In this document: positions 12,704 through 22,216 of the stretch, in pieces
Position numbering within the stretch: the first letter of the stretch is position 1
How the letters are laid out: the number at the start of each line of letters is the position of its first letter
Assembly: GCA_010094045.1 (NCBI GenBank)
Contig: ML986651.1
Span: forward strand, 115,300-179,299
Reading direction: 5' to 3'
From: Lojkania enalia
Taxonomy: Eukaryota; Ascomycota; Dothideomycetes; Pleosporales
Length of the DNA stretch: 64,000 nt
The notes under the pieces: generated by a model
The model's database searches: none
Told to the model about the DNA's origin: nothing
The model's input: only the letters and a program-made list of their open reading frames with translations
Made by a program: the position numbers and the translations under genes

Positions 12704-12832
12704 GGCCACATGGCCCAATGGCAAGGCGCTTGACTACGATCAGCAGTAATCAAGAGATTCCAGGGTGCGTTCGACTCAAGTCCATATGTATCGAGTGTCT
12801 AACGGGCATAAAGTTCGACCCCTGGTGTGGTC
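12704..12832 (+). tRNA. tRNA-Arg(ACG)-like gene interrupted twice
   Basis: Acceptor halves GGCCACA (12704-12710) and TGTGGTC (12826-12832) pair with one G-T wobble. The D-arm region TGGCCCAATGGCAAGGC is typical of eukaryotic tRNA-Arg. The anticodon arm reads CTTGA-CTACGA ... A-TCAAG with about 9 nt (about 12741-12749) inserted one base after anticodon ACG, the canonical place for a nuclear tRNA intron. The T stem CCAGG (about 12759-12764) is separated from TTCGACC-CCTGG (12814-12825) by about 49 extra nt, which can fold on themselves (CGTT/AACG and ACTC/GAGT). A T-run follows. It could be a pseudogene from a partial B-box duplication, or a functional gene needing unusual processing; the sequence alone cannot decide. 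Confidence 0.6.
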
Positions 12833-12848
12833 ATCACCATTCAAAAAA

Positions 12849-12866
12849 TTTTTTTACTCGTTTTTT
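12849..12866 (+). terminator. Likely Pol III T-run terminator
   Basis: Seven T (12849-12855) and then six T (12861-12866) lie 16-34 bp after the tRNA-like acceptor stem, as expected for RNA polymerase III termination. Confidence 0.55.
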
Positions 12867-12869
12867 CTC

Positions 12870-15600
12870 AGCGCACGAGAGAAATTGCCTTTCACTCTTT
12901 TTCTCCATGCTCTATACTCCCACTGATCTCTAAATTGATCCCATGCCGACTTGCTGTTGCCCAATATTGAACTACACTCTCTGAACGCAACAATTGTATC
13001 ATTACATCGACATCATTGACGCAACGATGCTACTGTCATATCTCACGACGCTAGGAAAGCTGCATTTACCTCATTCAATCCCTCTAGTACGGCTTATCTG
13101 TGGGTGTGGATAGGAATTGCAGTGCCAGTACCTGCAGGTCGACATTGTACGACGTATGTCTACGTCAACGTTGTCACCCGAGATGATAGCGAACCTTCGA
13201 GATGCTTTAATGCTTTCCGTAGGAGGCGGTCTAGACAGTGCCGTTACGTGACCATGCCACTCTGCAAGGCCATCTGTACAACTTTTGTAACATACTGATC
13301 CCGCTTCTATAGTTTGCCGCATTTGTTCTATAAAACTTGAGGAATCTCTTGGTTGGGTACAAAAATATCCCTCCTTCTAGGATCCTGAGTCGATGCTCCC
13401 CACCCTGGCCAACCCCAGACCGTCTTGATATTGCAAACTCCGAAAGATGGACGTCTTGGACCATGTTATATTCTTTCTTGGACTCTTACCTAGCCTATGC
13501 CTTTCTGCGGAGTCCGCCCAGCCAGGCTTAACTTCTTCACAGATCTCGCGCCGTGAGTAGTCCTTAGTCGCTCCTCTCATCCTCTAGAAATTGTTAACAA
13601 TTTGGCTAGATAATTGGCTCTATTTAGCAAACAATTTTCGCGACAATTCATGAGTAAAAGCCTACTATGACAGGACCATATCATCTTCGCCATGGCTCCT
13701 TTAGAACTCTTATAGCTATAATAGGGGCTATTCGAGTCTCTGGCCATTTATGGGCATGAGCCTTCGTCGGACGTGCTCGAGAGAGCCGTGCCGTAGTCGA
13801 GATCGAGCTTATGTCTTCAACATCGAACGAGATTTGCGAAGTATATAACGGCAAAACAATGTTTTTTGAGCTATGGGATAACCGGCGTTGACGCAACTCA
13901 TCCTTTTTTCGAGTTTATACAAGGAGAGTAACAAGATTTGTATACTCAATACTTTGGAATCCGCCTACAACTGCAGGCCTCCGCTGCTTAAGATAGGGCA
14001 ATTAGATATAAAGATGCACCGAGGTGCTCCAATATGAGGTGGTGAAAGCAGCCATGTCGAAAACACGCGAATTGGCGGATACTAAGGGAGCGTTAACATA
14101 AGGCATCTTCTTTCGTCGGGGCCTCGGAAAACACGGATCTAGAGCGTGACACATCATCTATCTCGGCCGTTCTGTAAAATCGGCGCCCGCGCTAATCTTT
14201 GAACATCACACAGTTTTCCCTAAGAAGTCGAGGGCTCGGCGCCAAATCTTCAATTCAATTTGCCTAGTACTATCCAGTCTCTTGCTTGAAGCATACATAA
14301 ATTATGGTATGCAGCAATTGCAGCAGTTTTCATCCAGTCTTTTGTGATAGTTGTCGGCACCGCAACACCTTACGAACCCTTGGAAGAAAGAAACCTCGGG
14401 GAGAAATTACCGGTCCTAGATTTAATCTCTTCTTGTCTAGTACACTTTGTCTCAGCCCCGGTATGACAATATACTCCTGGCTCATAGAGAAGAGCACAAA
14501 GGAATACTTATGGCGGAGGGTACGCAACGTCTACGCCAAGAGTTTGCGACTCAAACAAGGATAACTAGGCATTTAGCACGCAGATATCAAACCGTGCACT
14601 CGTACCGTCACTCGGCACTAAGAGAAATAATCTATTTAAACAGGGAGCACGACGACGATTAAGGGTGCCAAGATTGCAGGAAATATGGATGATTCTGACT
14701 GCTTGTTTCATACCTTTTGGCTGCAGTGGAAACATACGGTGAATGACCAAGCCTTCAATTCTTGCCTGGTCCTTTAGGGTACCAAGAGCGAGATTAATAC
14801 TTCTAGTCCGAGAATTTATAATGAAAAAAGTGATGGCTTGGCCAAAAGCGTAGGTAGATCTGCCGCCAGCAAGTACGAATTGTCGTCCGCGGCGCGTTCC
14901 TTGACATTCTGGGATTTATTCAATTTGAAGGTCTCCGCGGACTGAGTTGTCCTAGGCAGTTTTTCAGCTCCTCGCGATAGGTCTCGTGGCTCTTATTAGG
15001 TTTTTTTTTTTTTTTTTTCAGGCGGCGGCTAGGAGGTCGGTGAGTGACACTGTCAGAATAGAAGGCTATAAACTAAACTGATTTTCTCAGCAATTTGCTT
15101 GTGAAGGCCGTCCACGTGCGCCGCGGATAACCCCGAAGCCGGCAGAAATTTCGGACTCGATGGACTGGCGGGTTGCAACTAAGCCAGACAAAACAAAGAC
15201 CTATCTGCTTGCTAAAGAAGGTCGGTATATTGACAACGCAAAAGAAACAAGTAGTTCGGGTGCCAAATCTCATCAAAATGAAGAGTGTTAGCACTCGAAC
15301 ACTTTGCACAGGGATCCAGAAAATCATGCAGAGCATTTCTCTCCTTACTTCAGCCGGACAGTTCTCAAGTCCCACCAGAGACTTGGTCAGCTTATCCGGT
15401 ATCCCAGCCTCGCTTCTAAAGAAGCCTTATTTCTTTCTTAGGCAGTGTCTATAGTCTTATGCGAATCGCTCCCACTCAAGGACGCTCCAAAAAAACTCGA
15501 GTGGTTTTTAGACATCACCACCGGAGAAAATAAGCTTGAACCTCAGTAGGCTCTTCCAACCGATACAATAACCTAGTAAGCACGCTGGGGCAATCACTCT
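12870..15600. other. Intergenic, no supported gene
   Basis: Only short chance frames on both strands, none with a motif. A run of 18 T lies at 15001-15018. Confidence 0.5.
15001..15018 (+). repeat. Poly(T) run of 18
   Basis: Homopolymer in noncoding DNA. On the minus strand it reads as poly(A), but no retroelement body is recognisable next to it. Confidence 0.9.
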
Positions 15601-15639
15601 GGGTGATATGCACACTCTCCCAGACATTGATGGGAGATC

Positions 15640-18600
15640 CTATCTCTATGAATGTTTTCCTATGTTAGTTGCGAATCGAAGGGAAAAACAGACTCTACCA
15701 ATATAGCTCTGAACTGGCTTGCTAAAGAAACTAGAGATGCAGACAAATATCTCAGAATTCTAGGAGAAGACCCAGAGCCTTGGGGCGGCTCTTCAGTATC
15801 AAAGGAGGACCAATTGACGATGAAAGACCTTCTACGACTACCATGGTCTTTCCAGCGACCGAAGGATTTACGCGAGACTTCAACTAGTGGATCGGCAATC
15901 CACTTTTAAGAGAACTTATAAAAATAGTAGGTCAGCGAGTATCGAAAGACCGTGTTCAGTCGCAGTCACCCGATAATGACTATATGCTAATGACTGGATT
16001 TAACGGTATCGAAGGCGGCTTATCCTGCCCTAATAATTCAGAATTATTAATTAATGTATATTAGGATTTTAGGATCGTCACCGGGAGGAAAAATTGTTTA
16101 TACTGAATATGACGCTCCTTTTGACGTGATGGCGAAATATCATATTCAGTGCACTATTTCCTACGATGGAGAAGACTTAGCACCTTGTCCTGGGACGACA
16201 CAAAAAACTCGGGCACATTGGGGATGCTCCATATAAACATCTTATGAAGCTTGTTCGAATTTCAGAATACTATATCATGGTCCATGAAGCCTTGCCGTTG
16301 CCGAATTTTTGCCCTAAAGAAGATGAATAGCATGTGCTTCAGCGGAGCCCTGTAGACGTGACTGGATGGGCGTTACTTCACTATCTTGCCGTTGGTGGGC
16401 AGAACGTCTCTTTTCTCGGCAAGGATTTTGCCGTTGGAAAAATCAATGAATACGCAGCTCACTGCCCTTCAAGCTTCGAAACAAGTCGGACAGAATACCA
16501 GTTTAGTAATATTTTTGTCGAAGAACAAGGAGTTGGTTAGGCTATCCGCAACAGTAGCTAGATAGGAAGATAGATTGCCAGTTCACTGCGCCGCACGTCA
16601 TGGACAAATTAAGACAATGAGAATTTTACAAAATCTTCTTCCTCTCCAGCTAGGGGCGAATTCCTTTGGGTGCACTATACTGCACATTGGAGGAATTGGT
16701 GATCATGAGGCCCTCGACGAATACTGTGATTCTTAGGATATAAAGTTCCGGAGCGCGGACGAGCTTTGCGGAATGGCAACATTGCGTTCCGCGTTACTAC
16801 ATTAGGACAAATTTGCAGAGAGTATAATTTTCCTAAAACTGGATATTATTGCGATTGCTACCCCGATCAATAATTTTCTCATGCCAGTTTTATACTATTT
16901 GAACGGGACGACGACTTGAACAGATCATGTAGTAGCTCTCCATACTGCGACCGAAGAGAAGCTCTTTAAACGAAGAGTACCACGTGGATTGGCATGATGT
17001 CGTAAATGGAACTTTGTTTAACATATTGCTGAGTGTGTCGCGTCACGAACGCAGAAGAGTGCTTGAGATGTGTCTTTTGACAACCCTGCGCCGATCAGTG
17101 GGTGACAATGTGGTCCTTAAAGTCCTTGAATATTTCAAACTTTGGTTTAACCACAAGGGTTTTCCGCATCTTCGCCGCTTTGTGTACATCCTAAACGAGG
17201 CTAAACCGGATATTCTCAATTCGAACATGCAGTGTATAAAGTCGACAGACTGCTGTAGTTATTATGGGCCAAATATCTAAGACCCGGATTGGTATTAACA
17301 ATGAATCTTTGCGCGCTTGTATCAAAGAAGCATCTTTGCAACTCGGACCAGATTGTGCGAAGCTGAAATTACATGATGAAAACAACGTGAGTGTTACAAG
17401 TATTTCAACGACCCCGACCAGGGCCTGAATCCAAGTAGCAAAACTTAAGGTCTCTCAGCTGGTATGTATCTTCATGGGAACTAGTGACAGAGATGTTATT
17501 GGATTCTTAATGCTAAGAATCACTTTCTAGGAAGAATGAAATACACACAATGGACCGGAATACAACAGATAATGGTGGCAAGAAGCCCTTCTCAGAGCTC
17601 AAATATCACCTGGCAGGGCGCAAACCAAAAGTGTCACATGTTTCTACTGTCCTATTATAGTTGGTCTGTTTTTCAGGCTTATATAGTCTCGCCATTACCA
17701 GCTTCTAGCGAGGCAGGCTACTTACCCTCCTTCAATACATTAATATTTGCCTCAGCAATTGATGCTCCCTGATACGCGACGAAAAGCCCTCTAGCGTACG
17801 GTGGAGTTCCTTTGGGAGCCGCTGGATTTTGACAAAAGAGAGTTAGCGTTGAGTGGCCTATACCTAGAATAGAGAGACTCGGATATAAAGCCGTTGATAT
17901 TTGCTGCGAAACTCGGCCTAGAGAATTTAGTCCGACTTTTGGCGAAAGTAGGGGCTTACGTATGTGAAAAGGATGACAAGAAGAGCATAGCGTTTTCTTG
18001 CGCCGTAAAAGTCTCTCGTCAGACACTATGCAACCTCCTGGTTCACTACGAGCCTAGGATCGTTAAGCAATAGGCTGGTAATCTAAAGCAGACCCCTTTA
18101 TTTCGCGCCGTAGCTCATGGTCTCGAGGGAATGATTGGCGTCCTGTTTACTTACGTCGGGCTTAACCAAACATTGTCGATCCAAACGGGTACACGCCATT
18201 AAATCTGGTGCGAAGAGAGGGGGAAAAATGAGGTAGTCAGGCTGATCCTGCAAAAAATTTCCAAAGGCTAGTTTTCAGCCAACGCTTTACTTTCATACGA
18301 GATTTTGGCCGACAACATTGCAGCGGCTCAGTATCTTCTCGAATCCGGAGCTGAACCATTGTCGCAAGATAACGCGGGTCGCTCACAACTTCCTCTAGCT
18401 ACTTCGAGAGGATATAAGGTGTTATTCTAAATGGCCGACGAACAACCGAAACTTGTATTTCATGCTTGTGCTCAGGGTTCACTGAAAGGACAAATGGAGA
18501 TTATGGGAATACTTATCCGAGAAAAGATTGACCCAAATTTCTTGGATGGAAATGGATGGATGGCTATTCAATACGCATGATAGGCGAAAAATCATATAAT

Positions 18601-18640
18601 GCAAGCTCGTCTTGAAGGGTATAAGTCCACGAACCTCACC
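15640..18640 (+). pseudogene. Decayed ankyrin-repeat protein gene
   Basis: Fragments of ankyrin repeats can be read in changing plus-strand frames with many stops between them: GWALLHYLAVGG near 16.36 kb, PVHCAARHGQIKTM near 16.58 kb, TILHIGGIGDHEAL near 16.68 kb, ALHTAT near 16.94 kb, TPLFRAVAHGLEGMI near 18.1 kb, a frameshifted YTPLNLVR near 18.2 kb, and AQYLLESGAEP near 18.33 kb. The order and spacing fit one long ankyrin array on the plus strand. An open segment at 15652-15909 (NWLAKETRDADKYLRILGE) may be its N-terminal side but is not itself ankyrin-like. Frameshifts and TAG/TAA stops recur every 100-200 bp, so no full product is possible. Ends are approximate. Such proteins are often multicopy in fungi, so RIP is a plausible cause of death. 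Confidence 0.72.
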
Positions 18641-20163
18641 CGCATTTCGGTACCTCTTTGTCCTTCACATTGAGCATCTAACCCCCAAAATTTCTGGCTA
18701 ACCATCTTCAAACATTTTTTTTTAGTGTTGTCTGGTGGGGATATGCCGGCAAATCTTTACCTTTCAATAATACCACGATGCTTAACGGTGGACTGTAGAC
18801 ATGAAACTGTTCTCTCCTGCGTCACGAATATTCCACAGCTTTAATGTCCTTGTCAGTATAGATCATTGCATTTCTTTCACTCAGACATCGTATTACTGGG
18901 AGATTAGGGTTTTAAAGAAAGCTGAGTCAATGCTGGAATCGTAATTAGCCTTGAATTTAAAATGGGTCACTAATAAGGTCCTGATGCCTCAGATTCGGTG
19001 TGCGCGCTATACGTAGCACTATTTGTAGACTACAAAGAGCAATCCCCTTCTCACCGATATCTTTCGTGAGTAATAGTAGGCTGCTACGTACTCGGGCGAC
19101 TCCAGAGGATGTGAGTTTGCCCAAACACATACGAAACAAACAATTTAGGGAGAGCGATACCTTAGGCTGCTGTGTTCGTCTAACCCATAGCGTGGTATTT
19201 TTATACTCAACGGGGGACAATTAGCAATGCTTCGCTCTCATTGCCCCGAAATACGGCTATTAATCATCTATAGGTGGTGAGCTCGAAATGGGACCTGACA
19301 TGCTGGGTCAAATTTATCCTTTTGTCGCGTTTGGTGGGAAAATTCCTGGACACATTCGAGCGAACTTGGGAGATGTGTTACTGCGGTTTCTGTATACTGG
19401 ACCGTATGAATACGAGAAATTTCATGGACCAAACAAATTCTAGCTAGTGTGATAAGCATGATTGGCAAGTTTGGTTATCTTAGAATTTCTATTCGACTGA
19501 TATGAAAATCTTCCGATACTTAATCTGTCCGGTTGCATCAGTTGAAACTCTTATCATTCCTCGGAACGATTGAAACTAATGAACGAAGGTGATACAATAT
19601 GGGTTAGGTGGCGTAATGGAGCAGAAAATTCTTTTTTTCTAATGATAGGTCTTAATTTTCTAGATAATACTTTATTTAAATTTCTAGAGTTCCTTTCTCG
19701 CATTAGAATGAATTAATATTGCAAATTAATGCATGTTTTTTCATTGGGTCTCTGGATACAGCATACGATTCTGAATAGCGTTATTTGTGGAATATGGTGA
19801 GACTCGGGCATTCTTGTTGATTGAGAGCACAAAATAGTAAGATGAACGCAGTTCTTATTCCCTAGTATCCGTATACACTTAAGATATATGGACAATTGAT
19901 CGCAGACATTTCTCACGAGAGATGGTATTTGCCGGGCCGCGTGCAACATTACCTTCCCCACAAGATCAATATGTGGAGTTGGATATGGATACCTGAGGTT
20001 TGAGTCGCGAGTAATCCTGTCTCGTATCACAGTAAACCTATTAATGCTGTCACACTACATCGTTCAGTTACCATGTTATCAGGGTAGATTTGTTAGATTG
20101 TCTATATTCACAATTCCCCTAATTGTACACGAGTCCTTATCAATATGCACCCTCAGTGAACCC
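18641..20163. other. Intergenic, AT-leaning, no gene seen
   Basis: Only short frames without motifs. The 3' side next to 20164 is the downstream flank of the atp8-like gene. Confidence 0.5.
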
Positions 20164-20525
20164 TTATAGCTTGCTGATGAAGAGCCTAGCAGCGAACATC
20201 CGGACGCGCTGGGGCAGAACGTATTTGGAGAAGACGTAGATAAGCGAGGGAATGAGGATGAAGGCAAAGGTGGTCTCGTTAACCATGAAGAAGGGGACGA
20301 GCTGCGGCATGGCGGACTTAAGGATTGTCTGCAATATTACTTGGTTATCCAGGGTCTAGTCATTGGGAGCTCAGAAGAGAGGCGTACCATTTGGTGCGGA
20401 TTCTCAGATTTCTTCGCCTGCAACTGGGTTGAGATGAGAGCTGGGCGGGCCATGGCGGATGGGCGGACGAGAGTGGGCTGGCAAAAAGCCCGAGCGAATG
20501 GGCGGATGAAGCGCGAGGAGTTCAT
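20164..20525 (-). CDS. atp8: Nuclear-encoded mitochondrial ATP synthase subunit 8 with presequence
   Basis: The last 48 codons (from the Met codon at 20308-20310 to the TAA at 20164-20166) encode a protein of exactly the usual fungal subunit 8 length, starting MPQLVPFF and ending ARLFISKL, with a central membrane helix (about TTFAFILIPSLIYVF) and the basic C-terminal helix of the peripheral stalk of F1Fo-ATP synthase. Upstream, exon 1 (20388-20525) encodes 46 residues starting MNSSRFIRPFARAF, rich in Arg/Ser/Ala with no acid in the first 40 residues, a classic mitochondrial targeting presequence. Intron 20329-20387 (59 bp, GTACGC...TTGCAG) joins phase 0 to phase 0; exon 2 is 20164-20328. The product is 100 residues with subunit 8 starting at M53. 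Codons are GC-rich and nuclear in style, with no TGA-Trp, so this is neither a recent mitochondrial insertion nor a contig of mitochondrial DNA. Confidence 0.88.
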
Positions 20526-20760
20526 GATGGGCTCTACTCGTTGTGCAGTGTCAGCAATGCCACCAAGGGCCAATTGGCTCCCAAAAATACCTGGGGGGAG
20601 GAATTGACGCACTAGATATACGTATCAAGGCCCTGGAAGATGGCGGTTGATGGATGGAGGGTGTTGAGTGAGGGTTGTAGTGGTGAAAGTGTCGTCGGCA
20701 AAAGCTCGCCCGCTGCGACGGAGCTGCACGGAGAGAGCCGCGTCACGTGCACTTCCCTTT
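20526..20760 (-). promoter_or_regulatory. Probable atp8 promoter with CCAAT and CACGTG elements
   Basis: CCAATTGG, which reads CCAAT on both strands, lies at 20570-20577, 45-52 bp before the atp8 ATG. TCACGTG lies at 20743-20749. CCAAT (HAP complex) and CACGTG (bHLH such as Cbf1) sites are frequent upstream of respiratory genes; their use here is inference. Confidence 0.35.
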
Positions 20761-21199
20761 TCTGGTCCACTTGGGATAAACTTCGTATTGATACGACTTT
20801 GCACTCTTCCACACGGGGCACTTCACTAAAGTCGGGAACATCCTGTGTACATTTTTAGGACTATTCAAATCTGCACCCTGCCGTCGCTGCCGCAGGCGGT
20901 ACTTGCTTGATATCTGACATCTCGGCTACTGCAGCACGCTACTAAATCTTTTTAACCTCATACCTGTTACCATAACGGTCATGCACTATGGACGCATCAA
21001 TTATAATACCCACATGAAGCTATCCGACAAATTCTGTTGTAAATGCGGTTCCCTTGTGATCAACGGGCTAATTCTCTCCTCTTATGCTGATCGTCTAGTA
21101 GATCTTCCGCTGGACCGCAACGTCTCCTTACAAAAGGGTCAGTACCCCTCCCTCTTCCCTGATCTGCTTCGTCTCTGCGATTGACGAGACTGGTAAAGG

Positions 21200-22216
21200 A
21201 TGGCGATTAATAACATACTCGTGATTGGAGTGCGTAGAATCCTCATGTTTCAATTTCATGGCTGACAGTAGACTTAGAATCGGGATCTCTCCCGCACGAT
21301 CGTTTCCACTCTGATTGCTTCCTCGCCCGAGACGACTACTTCGTCATATCGAGTCTCTGTCCTAACTTATCCTTCGCAAACACCTTACCTACCTCCTAAT
21401 ATCCCGGCAGGCCTCGTTGAGCACAAGGTATCCGATTTCTCTCGCGCATCGCTAGAATCCACTTTCGCCGGCATAGACCTGGTTATTTGCACGATTGCCG
21501 GCAGCGACTTTGACTTCCAGGTCCGCCTCAGCGAGGCTATGGTGGCTGCTGGAGTCCGGCGATTCATTCCGCATGAGTTCGGCCACGATACCTTCAATAG
21601 CGCAGTGGAGCAACGAGTATCCTCAACCTTTCAACGCAGGAGTGTCCTCAATTATCTAAACCAGTCTTCTAGCGCCGATCCTCAGTTCCAGTGGAAGGCA
21701 ATAGCTATGGGCTGTATTCTCGACTCCATGTTATTGAGCGGTGACCTCGGTTTCGACCTGCAATGGCAAAGCGCGACCATTCATGGTACTGGGGCTGAGA
21801 GATTTGCGGTCTCGAGCCTTCAAAGAGTCGGCGCAGTAGTTGTGAGTCTTGTTCGGCGTTGGGACGAACTTAGTTCGAAGAGGTACTTCTACGTCGCCGG
21901 CGCTCTCACAACAGCGAATGAAATCTTGGCCTGCCTGGAGAAATGTACAGGGTCAGTCTGGAGTGTTGGGTACTCAGCTGTCAAAGAGTGTGTAAGAGAA
22001 GGTAATTTAAGAATTGAACGCGGATATCCAGATGCCGGTATGTTCCTGTTGGAAAGAAGCGTCTTTTACGATGAGGATCTGGATGCTGTTCACGCCTTTA
22101 AATACCTAAGCTCGAACGACCTCTTGAACTTGAATCCAGAAGCTGTTGACGAGATTGTCCACAAAGCGTATCATGATTTCGAGCAACGGGGCAAGCCCAC
22201 TTGTGGATGCGCGTAA
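21200..22216 (+). CDS. NmrA-like / isoflavone reductase-like NAD(P)-binding protein
   Basis: Atypical short-chain dehydrogenase family member of 322 residues; substrate unknown. Exon 1 (21200-21229) gives MAINNILVIG, the first beta strand of a Rossmann fold. Intron 21230-21277 (48 bp, GTGCGT...TTAG, branch-like GCTGAC 11 bp before the acceptor) joins in phase 0 to exon 2 (21278-22216). Family signs: a strand-ending VICTIAG near residue 80, the RRFIPHEFGHD motif near 105 that matches the RFIPSEFG signature of isoflavone reductase-like proteins, and the downstream FQWKAIAMG segment. The dinucleotide-binding Gly motif is weak: after VIG come NRDLSR instead of xGxxG. No biosynthetic cluster surrounds it. 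Without the intron there is no start that reaches the beta-1 strand, which supports the splice. Confidence 0.82.

Noticed and set aside
20164..20525. atp8 as a recent mitochondrial DNA insertion (NUMT)
   Set aside because: GC-rich codons, an added presequence, an intron and no other mitochondrial sequence around it argue against a passive insertion.
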